Part shown: positions 8,476 to 17,358 of the stretch, one piece after another
Position numbering within the stretch: position 1 is the stretch's first letter
Layout of the letters: each line of letters starts with the position of its first letter
DNA from: Halorubrum sp. PV6
GTDB taxonomy: Archaea > Halobacteriota > Halobacteria > Halobacteriales > Haloferacaceae
Reading direction: 5' to 3'
NCBI RefSeq assembly: GCF_003990725.2
Contig: NZ_CP030064.1
Coordinates: forward strand, 372,001 to 436,000
DNA: 64,000 bases
Position numbers and translations under genes: made by a program
Notes under the pieces: model-generated
Database searches by the model: none
What the model saw: only the letters and a program-made list of their open reading frames with translations
Told to the model about the DNA's origin: nothing

Positions 8476-9912
8476 ATGGCCCGGCGTCTGCTGCTCGGCT
8501 GTAGCGCGGTCGGGAACACCCTCGTCGAGCGCACCCGCCAGTCACACGGCGACCTCGTCGCGGTCACCGACGACACCGGGTGGGTCTCGACCCTGCGCGA
8601 CCGCAACGTCGCCACCGTGGAGGCCGACCCGACCGACCCTGCGACGTACCCCGACAGCGCCGAGGTCGTGTTGATCGCGAGCGACGACGCCGCCCGGAAC
8701 GTCGCCGCCGCGGTCGCCGCGCGCCGCACGTACCCGGACGCCATGATCGTCGCGCACGTCGGCGACGATCCGACCGACGAACAGCAGGCGACGCTCCGCG
8801 AGACCGCCGACCGCCTCGTCGACCCCGTGGAGGCGATCGCCGCCCGCGTCCGCGAGGCGACCGGCGCCGACGCCAACGAGGAGCCGATCCGCCTCGTGTC
8901 CACGCTCCGGACGCTCTCCGGCCCGCTCTTGGTCGTCGCCCACGACAACCCCGACCCCGACGCCATCGCGAGCGCGCTCGGCCTCGCGCGGGCGGCCGAG
9001 TCGGTCGGCGTCCCGGCCGACGCCTGCTACGGGGGCGAGATCGCCCACCAGGAGAACCGCGCGATGATGAACCTCCTCGACCTCTCGCTTCGGACCTTCG
9101 ACGACCTCGACCTCGACGGGTACGGCGGGGTGGCCCTCGTCGACCACTCGCGGGCCGGGATCAACGACAGCCTCCCCGAGGGCCACCCGGTCGACATCGT
9201 CGTCGACCACCACCCGCCGCGCGGTCCCGTCGCCGGCGAGTTCGTCGACATCCGCCCGGACGCCGGCGCGACGAGCACGCTCATCCACGGCTACCTCTCT
9301 CGGCTCGGGATCGAGCCGGACCGCTCGCTCGCGACCGCCCTCCTGTACGGCATCCGGATCGACACGAAGGACTTCACGCGGTCGACGTCGATCCCGGACT
9401 TCGAGGCGGCGGCGTCGCTGTCGGCGCTCGCCGACGAGTCGACGCTCCGGCGCGTCGAGAGCCCGAGCGTGAGTCCCGAGACGCTCCGGGTCCTCGCCCG
9501 CGCCATCAACGGCCGCGACGTTCGCGGCTCGACCGTGGCCTCCTGCGTCGGGGAGATCGGCGACCGCGACACGCTCGCGCAAGCCGCCGAGCGCCTCCTC
9601 GATCTGGACGGCATCGCGGTGACGTTCGTGTTCGGCTACATGGAGGGCGTCATCTACGGCTCCGCGCGCGCTCGCGGCGCCGACCTCGACGTGGGCGAAC
9701 TCCTCCGCGACGCGCTCGACCCGGTCGGCTCCGCCGGCGGGCACGCCACCATGGCCGGCGCGCAGGTCCCCCTCGGGCTCTTAGAGGAGGTGTCCGACGA
9801 CGAGTCGCTCGAAAACGTGGTCCAGGCGTTCGTCGCCGGCCGGTTCTTCGAAGCGATCGATGACGCCCCCTCGCCGCCGACGGGCGGGCTCCCGGAGTAC
9901 CCGACGGACTGA
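8476..9912 (+). CDS. TrkA-N/DHH phosphoesterase fusion protein
   Basis: A 478-residue protein. The first 125 residues form a Rossmann-type TrkA-N-like domain (GCSAVGNTLVERT resembles the nucleotide-binding loop GxGxxG). The following DHH domain carries VAHDNPDPDAIASALG and the VDHHPP motif, with a DHHA1-type C-terminus containing the glycine-rich GSAGGHATMAGAQ. DHH proteins hydrolyse oligoribonucleotides, pAp or cyclic dinucleotides. The fused ligand-binding domain suggests allosteric control by a nucleotide. The ATG at 8476 is preferred to a GTG two codons upstream because the domain starts at MARRLLLG. It follows folCP by 36 bases and may be co-transcribed. Confidence 0.85.
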   Translation: MARRLLLGCSAVGNTLVERTRQSHGDLVAVTDDTGWVSTLRDRNVATVEADPTDPATYPDSAEVVLIASDDAARNVAAAVAARRTYPDAMIVAHVGDDPTDEQQATLRETADRLVDPVEAIAARVREATGADANEEPIRLVSTLRTLSGPLLVVAHDNPDPDAIASALGLARAAESVGVPADACYGGEIAHQENRAMMNLLDLSLRTFDDLDLDGYGGVALVDHSRAGINDSLPEGHPVDIVVDHHPPRGPVAGEFVDIRPDAGATSTLIHGYLSRLGIEPDRSLATALLYGIRIDTKDFTRSTSIPDFEAAASLSALADESTLRRVESPSVSPETLRVLARAINGRDVRGSTVASCVGEIGDRDTLAQAAERLLDLDGIAVTFVFGYMEGVIYGSARARGADLDVGELLRDALDPVGSAGGHATMAGAQVPLGLLEEVSDDESLENVVQAFVAGRFFEAIDDAPSPPTGGLPEYPTD

Positions 9913-10043
9913 GGCGGCTCGGCCGCTCGGAGACGCGTCGCCGGCGGTCGTCGTCGCCGGCGGACCCCCCGAGCGTTCGGCGGTCGTGCAGCGAAGACGC
10001 AACAGTCGCAACCTACATACTTCGCGACGGCGAATCCATATCC

Positions 10044-11114
10044 ATGACTGACGATACTGTCGACCATCGTCGACTGATCATCGCCGGCACCGGTATCGCC
10101 GGCCTCTCGGCCGCCATCTACGCCGCGCGCTCGAACAACGACCCGCTTCTCATCGAGGGCGACGAGCCGGGCGGGCAGCTCACGCTCACCACCGACGTGG
10201 AGAACTACCCCGGCTTCCCCGAGGGTATCTCCGGGCCCGAACTCATCAACAACATGAAAGAGCAGGCGACGAAGTTCGGCGCCGACGCCCGAAACGGGAT
10301 CATCGAGGACGTCTCGAAAGCGCCCGCGGGCCACTTCCGCGTCGAACTCTCGAACGGCGACGTCTACACCGCGGACGCCGTGATCGCCGCCTCCGGCGCG
10401 AGCGCCCGAACGCTCGGCGTCCCCGGCGAAGACGAACTGATGGGATACGGGCTCTCGACGTGTGCGACCTGTGACGGCGCGTTCTTCCGCGGTGAGGACA
10501 TGGTCGTCGTCGGCGGCGGCGACGCCGCGATGGAGGAGGCGAACTTCCTCACGAAGTTCGCGGACACGGTGTACATCGTCCACCGCCGCGAGGAGTTCCG
10601 CGCCGAGGACGTCTGGATCGACCGCACGATGGAGAAGGTCGAGGACGGCGAGATAGAACTCCTCTTAAACACCGAGCTCACCGAGATCCACGGCACGCCG
10701 GAGGACGGCATCGACCGTGTGACGCTCGTCGAGCACCCGGACGGGCACCCGACGGAGAAGCTGGAAGACCCGGCCACCGCCGACGCGGTCGACGAATACG
10801 ACTTCGACGTCGGCGCCGTCTTCTTCGCCATCGGCCACACGCCGAATACGGGCTACTTGGAGGGGCTCGGCGTCGAGACCGACGACGAGGGGTACCTCAT
10901 CACCGAGGGCGGCCGCGGCGGGAACCAGACGGCCACGGGCGTCGCGGGCCTCTTCGGCGCCGGCGACGTGGTGGACTTCCACTACCAGCAGGCGGCCACC
11001 GCCGGCGGCATGGGCGTGAAAGCGGCGCTCGACGCCGACGAGTACCTCACCGAGCGCGAGCGCGCCGGCGAGCTGTACGAACCCGCGGTCGACGCCGCGA
11101 CCGCGGACGACTGA
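10044..11114 (+). CDS. trxB: Thioredoxin reductase (FAD-dependent)
   Basis: A 356-residue flavoprotein disulphide reductase of the low-molecular-weight TrxB type. It has the FAD-binding AGTGIAGLSAA near residue 14, the redox pair Cys140/Cys143 in STCATCDGAFF, the second dinucleotide loop VVGGGDAAMEE, and the C-terminal GAGDVVDFHYQQ motif for FAD. It transfers electrons from NAD(P)H to thioredoxin. The length is slightly above the bacterial enzyme because of an acidic C-terminal extension. Monocistronic, convergent with the next gene. Confidence 0.92.
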   Translation: MTDDTVDHRRLIIAGTGIAGLSAAIYAARSNNDPLLIEGDEPGGQLTLTTDVENYPGFPEGISGPELINNMKEQATKFGADARNGIIEDVSKAPAGHFRVELSNGDVYTADAVIAASGASARTLGVPGEDELMGYGLSTCATCDGAFFRGEDMVVVGGGDAAMEEANFLTKFADTVYIVHRREEFRAEDVWIDRTMEKVEDGEIELLLNTELTEIHGTPEDGIDRVTLVEHPDGHPTEKLEDPATADAVDEYDFDVGAVFFAIGHTPNTGYLEGLGVETDDEGYLITEGGRGGNQTATGVAGLFGAGDVVDFHYQQAATAGGMGVKAALDADEYLTERERAGELYEPAVDAATADD

Positions 11115-11171
11115 TCGCCGTCGGCGGCGCTGACGACTCCTTATAAATCCCGAGAGCAAATCGACCGCTTC

Positions 11172-11636
11172 TCAGTCGTCGCGGTCGACGGTGACCGTCC
11201 GGCCCGTGAGCCGGTCGGGTTCGAACCGATACAGTTCGATGTCGAGTTCGGACTTCCCGTCGGCCCAGATCTCGAACAACGGGCGGCGCGTCTCGCCGTA
11301 CTGCGCGATCGTCTCGGGCGTGAGATCGTCGAGATCGACCTGATACAGGGTGCCGACGCCGACGACGCTGGCGTACTCCTCGTCGTCGCTGTCGGTCCCC
11401 TCCTCGTACACCACGATCCGGGCCTGCGGGTCCGACGCGAGGAACGCTCGCTTCTCGCTGTCGGGGGTCGAAACGAGTCGGAGGAAGGCGTTCCGGGACT
11501 CCTCGTCGAATCCGTACGAGATCGGAATCGCGTACGGGGTCTCATCCTGCGCGAGAGACAACACCCCTGTCTCGTGTCGAGACAGGAGTGCGTCGACCGC
11601 GGCGTCCGACATCTCGACCTCGCTTCTCGTCGCCAT
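11172..11636 (-). CDS. Pyridoxamine 5'-phosphate oxidase-like FMN-binding protein
   Basis: A 154-residue split-barrel protein of the PNPOx-like family. The LLSRHETGVLSLAQDETPYA start and IPISYGFDEE strand match the FMN-binding barrel. Such proteins act as flavin reductases, heme oxygenase-like or deaminating enzymes; the exact reaction is not predictable. The ATG at 11634-11636 lies about 25 bases downstream of a TATA element (TATAAAGGG on the top strand near 11660), which excludes the longer upstream frame. Confidence 0.83.
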   Translation of the reverse strand: MATRSEVEMSDAAVDALLSRHETGVLSLAQDETPYAIPISYGFDEESRNAFLRLVSTPDSEKRAFLASDPQARIVVYEEGTDSDDEEYASVVGVGTLYQVDLDDLTPETIAQYGETRRPLFEIWADGKSELDIELYRFEPDRLTGRTVTVDRDD

Positions 11637-11707
11637 ACCCCATTTCACTGCGTACGCGGGTATAAAGGGCACGAGACCGGACGCGGCAGCGGTTCGCGAA
11701 CCGCTCG

Positions 11708-11863
11708 TTACGCGGTCGGCGAGGCGGCGATGTGCGCCTCGCTGATGGGGGCGCCGCAGACGACACAGCCCGCCTCGAGCAGTGTCGTCCGCATCGCGTC
11801 GTCCACCTCGATCGACCGGCGACACTCCGGGCAGACGAAGGTGTGTGTCTGTGGGCTCGTCAT
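11708..11863 (-). CDS. Tiny zinc-ribbon protein (51 aa)
   Basis: A 51-residue protein with CPEC near residue 11 and CVVC near residue 33, forming a four-cysteine ribbon. It is a paralogue of the 45-residue protein at 3657-3794, sharing the motif IEV-D-D-AMR-T-TLLEAGC. I chose MTSPQTHTF as start because the upstream residues are hydrophobic and not conserved with the paralogue. Probably DUF7560-type; the function is unknown. It lies 81 bases downstream of the HTH_10 regulator on the same strand. Confidence 0.75.
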   Translation of the reverse strand: MTSPQTHTFVCPECRRSIEVDDAMRTTLLEAGCVVCGAPISEAHIAASPTA

Positions 11864-11944
11864 GACTGCAAGTACGACACTACACCACATGAAAGGTGCT
11901 TCGCATTCCGAACCTACAGGAATCCGGTCGGCCGGCCCGGCGGG

Positions 11945-12580
11945 TCAGTCGAGTATCGTCGAGAGAAGCTTCCGTTGGGCCGCCGCGATGTGTTCCGAGA
12001 ACGTCGAGCGGTCGATGTCGAGGGACGCGGCGACTTCGCCGGCGTTGGCGCCTTTCGGATGGTCGAAGTAGCCGGCGTCGTGGGCCGCGGTCAGCACCTC
12101 GCGCTGGCGCTCGGTCAGCTCGCTCCGGTCGACGGTGACCAGGTCCGACTCCTCGGGCGTCGACGACGACTGGAGCAGCCGCAACACCTGCATGTCGGCA
12201 CAACACTCTCGGAACTCGTCGAGGACGGAGCGGAGCGTCGGCAGGTCGGTCGCGTGGAAGGTGACGAGGAGGCGTCCGTCTCGGATCGTGGTCTCCGAGA
12301 CGGGGACGCCGTGTCGGTCGAGTATCGCGAACGGCGACTCCTCGACGCACGGCGCCTCGAACCGATACGCGGCCTTGGCGCCGTAGTCGAACACGACCTC
12401 GACCTCGTCGAGGGCCGGGAGGTCCGCGTCGGCGATGAACTCGAGGACGACCGTCTCCGAGTCGCCGTTCGACGCGCACCGCGCGACGCTGTATATCGGC
12501 GTCGTCCCGTCGATCACCCCGTCGAACGGAGACGGCGCTGCCGCCGAGAGCGACACCTCCGCTCTGATCCCTGGTCCCAT
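11945..12580 (-). CDS. HTH_10 (Bat-type) transcriptional regulator
   Basis: A 211-residue protein. Residues from about 153 (LTERQREVLTAAHDAGYFDH) form the C-terminal helix-turn-helix HTH_10 domain characteristic of the bacterio-opsin activator Bat and its many haloarchaeal relatives. The N-terminal 140 residues form the GAF/Bat-associated type sensor region found in this family. Met at 12578-12580 begins MGPGIRAEVSLS, matching the usual strand-rich start. It is divergent from the winged-helix gene at 12776, and the pair with the downstream kinase forms a regulatory cluster. The signal sensed is unknown. Confidence 0.85.
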   Translation of the reverse strand: MGPGIRAEVSLSAAAPSPFDGVIDGTTPIYSVARCASNGDSETVVLEFIADADLPALDEVEVVFDYGAKAAYRFEAPCVEESPFAILDRHGVPVSETTIRDGRLLVTFHATDLPTLRSVLDEFRECCADMQVLRLLQSSSTPEESDLVTVDRSELTERQREVLTAAHDAGYFDHPKGANAGEVAASLDIDRSTFSEHIAAAQRKLLSTILD

Positions 12581-12775
12581 CTGCGTGCGTTGGTTGCCGC
12601 CGCCGGGCAAAACGTTGACGCCGCGCGCTCGCCGGCACCGGACTCGTCGTTCTCTCGCCGACACCGGACCGTCGTTCTCCTCCCGGTCGCGCGTCGGGTC
12701 ACCGAGCGGTTCCTTATAAAACACCCCACATATACAGGGCCGACGTTTGGGGGGCCCGCGCCCATACCTACATCC

Positions 12776-13165
12776 ATGAAGCGAAAGGCGCCGCAATCGA
12801 CCGGCCCCACGACCGTGACGGATGGCGACGAGACGCTCGACAACACGTTCGACGCGCTTGCCGACCCCGACTGTCGGGCGATCCTCAGCGCCGCCGACAC
12901 CGCCATGACGACGAGCGAACTGGCCGACGCGTGCGATCTCGCGCTCTCGACCGCCTACCGCAAAGTCGAACAGCTGAGCGAGACGCCCCTGCTGGTCGAA
13001 GGCGTCAGGTTCGACCCCGACGGCGACCACGCGGCCGAATACACGCGCGGCGCAACCGACGCCACCGTCGAACTCGGCGACGCCGGCGTCACGCTCACCG
13101 TCGACGGGTCGGCGACCGACCCGCTGTCGGCCGCGTTCGACACGGCCGGCGTCTCGGCCGACTAA
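12776..13165 (+). CDS. Winged-helix (ArsR-like) transcriptional regulator
   Basis: A 129-residue protein with a winged helix at residues 22-85: LADPDCRAILSAADT is the typical first helix and MTTSELADACDLALSTAYRKV the helix-turn-helix. A short C-terminal beta region follows. This architecture is common in haloarchaeal regulators encoded beside histidine kinases. A TATA-like CCTTATAAAAC is near 12711-12721. Located 96 bases upstream of the PAS kinase on the same strand. Confidence 0.8.
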   Translation: MKRKAPQSTGPTTVTDGDETLDNTFDALADPDCRAILSAADTAMTTSELADACDLALSTAYRKVEQLSETPLLVEGVRFDPDGDHAAEYTRGATDATVELGDAGVTLTVDGSATDPLSAAFDTAGVSAD

Positions 13166-13261
13166 CCGCCCGTCTCACGATCCCTTCGGCTTCCCCCGCA
13201 AGATTTCTCGCGTGATAATCAGGCGATCAGGCTTATTACCCGGACCGGGAACCGATAGCAC

Positions 13262-14992
13262 ATGGCCGAGTCGCCGGACCCCGATACCCTCCTCGATCTT
13301 GTCGATAACAAGGTCGCAGTCCTCGACGGAGACGGGATGTTCCGGCACCTCAACGCGACCATCACGGACACGTTGGGATTCCGTCCGGACGAGCTCGTCG
13401 GCACCGACGCCTTCGCCCTCGTCCACCCGGACGACGCGGAGCAGTTGCGAGCGGAGTTCACCCGGATCATCGCCGGAGGACGACCGCCGGACGATCCGAT
13501 GGAGTATCGGTATCGGACCGCCAGCGGCGACTGGGTGTGGCTCCGGACGCGGGTACACCTCCCCGACGAGACGGGTGTCGACGGCTACGTCTTGATCTCG
13601 CGAGACATCACGGCCGAGGTCGAGTCGCAGCGTCGGCTGGAGACCATCGCGTCGGCCTCGTCCGACGTGTTCTGGATGTTCTCCGACGACTGGGAGACGC
13701 TCCTGTTTATCAACGACGCCGTCGCCGACGTCTTCGGTATCGACCCGGACGAACTCAAAGAGCAGCCGAGCCTGTTCCTCGACGCCGTTCACCCCGACGA
13801 CCTCCCGTACGTCGAGCGGGCGATGGAGCGGCTCTCGGACGGCGAAGGGGCGCAGATCGACTACCGGCTCGGCTCCGCCGACGGGGTGACGAAGTGGGTC
13901 CGCGTCTCCGGCGAACCGGTGGTCGAGAACGGCGAGGTCACGGCGGTCACGGGGTTCGCTCGCGACGTCACCGACGAGTACCGCCGCGAGCGACAACTCG
14001 CGGTGATGGACAACCTCCTCCGGCACACGATCCGCAACGACATGAACATCGTCGACGGCACCGCCGAGCAGATCGCGAACCGCGTCGCCGACGCGGAGGC
14101 GCTCGACCCGGAGACGTCCGACGACGAAGCGTTCGACTCGGAGGCGCTTGACCCGACTGCGCTCGCCGAACTCGGCGGCGACCTCCGCGACCACGCCGAG
14201 ACGATCCGCCGCGTCGCCTCCGACCTGCTGACGACCGCCGAGAAGCAGCGCGGCGTGATCGATCTGTTGCGGCAGCGCGGGTCGCCTCGCGCCGTCGAGA
14301 TCGCCCCCGTGGTCGAGGACGCGCTCGGGATGGTCGTCGACGACTGCGCGAGGCCGATCCGCATCTCCTACCGCGAGCCCGACGCCGACGAGGCGACGTC
14401 GCCCGACGAGCGCGACGCGTCGCGCTACGAGAGTTGGATCGCGGGTGACGGGACGGCCGCCGACGCGACGGCGAACGGCGACTCGTCGCGGCCACAGGTG
14501 TCGGTGTCGTATCCGCCGAACGCGCGAGCGTTCACGCACCCGGAACTCGACTACGCCATCGCGGAACTCGTCGAGAACGCCCTCGAACACGCGGAGTCGA
14601 CGCCGCAGATCCGGATCGAGGTGTCCGCGACGACCGACGCGATCGAGGTGTCGATCCGTGACAACTGTCCGCCCATTCCGGTCGAAGAGCGGTACGTCAT
14701 CACCGACCGCTGGGAGATGGACGACCTCCGGCACACCGGCGGCATGGGCCTGTGGCTCGTCTACTGGGTCGCGAACCGCTCTGGGGGTGACCTCACCTTC
14801 GACACGCACGCCGACGGGAACGTCGTGACGCTCTCCGTCCCGAGCGCGAACGCCGACGGGACCGAGGAGCACCAGCGGCACGCGAGCGCCTCGAACCGCC
14901 CCCGGACCGTCACCGTCGGGGAGCCGAACACCCGGATCCGGACCGACGGGTCCTCGCTCTCGGACCCCGAGCCGACGGACGAACGCGACTGA
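13262..14992 (+). CDS. PAS-domain sensor histidine kinase
   Basis: A 576-residue soluble kinase with two PAS domains (about residues 8-120 and 125-240), each ending in the PAC signature (YVLISRDITAEVE, VTGFARDVTDEY). The phospho-acceptor is His255 in LLRHTIRND, the N-box is Asn439 in ELVENALEHA, and the G-box is GGMGLWLV. The G1 box reads IRDNCPPIP rather than DxGxG, a common variant in haloarchaeal kinases. There are no transmembrane segments, so it probably senses a cytoplasmic cue. No response regulator is adjacent. A TATA-like CTTATTAC (13231-13238) is 27 bases before the ATG. Confidence 0.9.
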   Translation: MAESPDPDTLLDLVDNKVAVLDGDGMFRHLNATITDTLGFRPDELVGTDAFALVHPDDAEQLRAEFTRIIAGGRPPDDPMEYRYRTASGDWVWLRTRVHLPDETGVDGYVLISRDITAEVESQRRLETIASASSDVFWMFSDDWETLLFINDAVADVFGIDPDELKEQPSLFLDAVHPDDLPYVERAMERLSDGEGAQIDYRLGSADGVTKWVRVSGEPVVENGEVTAVTGFARDVTDEYRRERQLAVMDNLLRHTIRNDMNIVDGTAEQIANRVADAEALDPETSDDEAFDSEALDPTALAELGGDLRDHAETIRRVASDLLTTAEKQRGVIDLLRQRGSPRAVEIAPVVEDALGMVVDDCARPIRISYREPDADEATSPDERDASRYESWIAGDGTAADATANGDSSRPQVSVSYPPNARAFTHPELDYAIAELVENALEHAESTPQIRIEVSATTDAIEVSIRDNCPPIPVEERYVITDRWEMDDLRHTGGMGLWLVYWVANRSGGDLTFDTHADGNVVTLSVPSANADGTEEHQRHASASNRPRTVTVGEPNTRIRTDGSSLSDPEPTDERD

Positions 14993-15243
14993 CGGCGTCG
15001 CTCGTCTGTGACCCCCCGCCGGCGTCCACGGGCGAACCGGCGACGGCGATCGCCGGCGAACTCGGCGCCACGCCTCCCTACATTCCTCCGGTAGTTACTC
15101 CGCAACTTCGAGCCCAGATCCCCCCGACCATCTTCCTGATCGGCAAGTCAATCCGTGGCAACGCGAACGATCGTTCATTAGTGTTCAGGGTATGAGAACG
15201 GTCCCGCGGATCTTAAGCCGTCGGTGTGAATACTCACGTACCG

Positions 15244-17358
15244 ATGGGAACGCTCAATGAGATGTTCGACCCGGAGCGGGTCGCCGTCGTCGGCGCGACC
15301 GCCCGAGAGGGAGCCGTCGGACGCGCCGTCACGTCGAATTTACTCGACGACTTCGACGGCGAAACGGTTCCCGTCAACCCGAACTACGACGAGGTGCTGG
15401 GGACGCCCTGCGTCGACGAGGTGGCCGAGGCGGCCGCCGACGTCGCCGTGGTCGTCGTGCCGCCGTCGATCGTGTTAGACGCGATCGAGGCGTGCGGCGA
15501 GGCGGGCGTCGAGAACGTCGTCGTCATCACCGCCGGGTTCGGCGAGACGGGAGAGGACGGGGCCGCGAGGGAACGACGCCTCGCGGAGCTAGCCGACGAG
15601 TACGACCTGAACGTCGTCGGCCCCAACAGCCTCGGCATCATGTCGACGCCCTCGGGGATGAACGCGACGTTCGGCCCGGAGAACGCGCTCCCCGGCGGGC
15701 TCTCCTTTATGAGCCAGTCGGGCGCGTTCGTCACCGCGGTCCTCGACTGGGCCAACGACAACGGAATCGGCTTCAAAGACGTCGTCTCGCTCGGGAACAA
15801 GGCGGTCTTAGACGAGACCGACTTCGTCGACCACTGGGGGTCGGACGAGGAGACCGACGTGATAATCGGCTACCTGGAGGGGATCGAGGACGGCCGCGAG
15901 TTCATCGAGACCGCCCGCGAGACGACCCAAGACACGCCGATCGTCGCCGTGAAGTCCGGTCGGACCAGCGCCGGGGCGCAGGCCGCCTCCTCGCACACCG
16001 GCACCCTCGCCGGCTCCGACAAGGCGTACGAGGCCGGCCTCGATCAGGCCGGCGTCATCCGCGCCGAGTCGGTCGACGAGCTGTTCGACTCCGCGGGCAT
16101 CCTCGGGAGCCAGCCGCTCCCCGACACGGACAGCGTCGCTATCGTCACCAACGCCGGCGGTCCCGGCGTGATGGCGACCGACGCGGTCGGGGACGCGTCG
16201 CTCGACATGGCGTCGTTCACCAGCGAGACGAGCGACGCGCTCCGCGAGTCGATGCCCGACGAGGCGAACATCCACAACCCGGTCGACGTGATCGGCGACG
16301 CCGACGTGGAGCGGTTCCGCGAGGCGCTCGAGATCACCGTCGCCGACGACAACGTCGGGGCCGCCCTCGTGCTGGCCGCGCCGACGGCGACGATCGACTT
16401 CGCCGACCTCGCGGACGCCATCGAGGCGGTCAGCGAGGAGATGGACGCGCCCGTCGCGGCCTGTCTGATGGGCGGCGACCGGACCCGCGAGCCGAAACAG
16501 CAGCTGCAGGCGCGGGGGATCCCCTGTTACTTCGACCCCGCCCGCGGCATCGAGAGCCTCGCGACGCTCGCGCGGTACCGCGACATCAAGGAGCGCGAGT
16601 ACGCCGAGCCGATGTCGTTCGACGTCGACCGGGAGCGCGCCCGCGAGATACTCGAGACGGTGCGCGACCGCGACGACAACCGCCTCGGCGTCGAGGCGAT
16701 GGAACTGCTCGACGCGTACGGGATCTCAACGCCGGCCGGCGAGATCGTCGACACGCCCGAACGCGCCGCCGAGGTCGCCGCCGACATCGACGGCGACGTG
16801 GTGATGAAGATCGTCTCGCCGGATATCCTCCACAAGTCCGACATCGGCGGCGTCGCCGTCGGCGTCGGCGACGACGACGTGGCGGACACCTACGAGGACC
16901 TGATCACAAGGGCCCGCAACTACCAGCCCGACGCGACCGTGCTCGGCGTGCAGGTACAGGAGATGGTCGACCTCGACGACGGCGTCGAGACGATCGTCGG
17001 CATGAACCGCGACCCGCAGTTCGGCCCGCTGCTGATGTTCGGGCTCGGCGGCATCTTCGTGGAGGTGATGGAAGATACTACTTTCCGCGTCGCGCCCGTC
17101 TCGGAACCCGAGGCTCGCGAGATGACCGAAGAGATCCAGTCTGCGCCCCTGCTGCGCGGCGCCCGCGGCCGCGACCCGGTCGACGTCGACGCCGTCGTCG
17201 AGACGATCGGCCGCCTCTCGCAGTTAGTCACCGACTTCCCGGCCATCCTCGAACTCGACATCAACCCCCTCGTCGCACTGCCCGACGCCGACGGCGACAC
17301 GAACGCCGCCGCCGTCGACGTGAGACTTACTGTTGACCCGGAGGAACTCGACTCATGA
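15244..17358 (+). CDS. acd: Acetate--CoA ligase (ADP-forming), fused alpha-beta
   Basis: A 704-residue single-chain ADP-forming acyl-CoA synthetase. The alpha half (about 1-450) has a CoA-binding Rossmann domain (VAVVGATAREGAVGR) and a succinyl-CoA synthetase-like region with the catalytic His in the SSHTGTLAG segment. The beta half (from about 470) is an ATP-grasp domain, with GGIFVEVMEDTTFRVAP near the end. It converts acetyl-CoA (or other acyl-CoA) + ADP + Pi to acid + ATP, conserving energy in sugar and amino acid breakdown. I chose the ATG at 15244 over a GTG at 15226 because the CoA-binding domain begins at MGTLNEMFDPE and a TATA-like CTTAAG lies near 15210. It overlaps the next gene by 4 bases. 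Confidence 0.9.
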   Translation: MGTLNEMFDPERVAVVGATAREGAVGRAVTSNLLDDFDGETVPVNPNYDEVLGTPCVDEVAEAAADVAVVVVPPSIVLDAIEACGEAGVENVVVITAGFGETGEDGAARERRLAELADEYDLNVVGPNSLGIMSTPSGMNATFGPENALPGGLSFMSQSGAFVTAVLDWANDNGIGFKDVVSLGNKAVLDETDFVDHWGSDEETDVIIGYLEGIEDGREFIETARETTQDTPIVAVKSGRTSAGAQAASSHTGTLAGSDKAYEAGLDQAGVIRAESVDELFDSAGILGSQPLPDTDSVAIVTNAGGPGVMATDAVGDASLDMASFTSETSDALRESMPDEANIHNPVDVIGDADVERFREALEITVADDNVGAALVLAAPTATIDFADLADAIEAVSEEMDAPVAACLMGGDRTREPKQQLQARGIPCYFDPARGIESLATLARYRDIKEREYAEPMSFDVDRERAREILETVRDRDDNRLGVEAMELLDAYGISTPAGEIVDTPERAAEVAADIDGDVVMKIVSPDILHKSDIGGVAVGVGDDDVADTYEDLITRARNYQPDATVLGVQVQEMVDLDDGVETIVGMNRDPQFGPLLMFGLGGIFVEVMEDTTFRVAPVSEPEAREMTEEIQSAPLLRGARGRDPVDVDAVVETIGRLSQLVTDFPAILELDINPLVALPDADGDTNAAAVDVRLTVDPEELDS

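Noticed and set aside
11140-11155. TATA-like CTTATAAATCC between trxB and the flavoprotein gene
   Set aside because: Both genes end here (convergent), so there is no gene for it to drive; more likely chance or part of a terminator.
15492-17336. Long Arg-rich frame opposite in phase to acd
   Set aside because: It is a shadow of the acd gene: GC-rich third positions of the real frame create long arginine-rich reading frames in other phases. No domain is visible in it.
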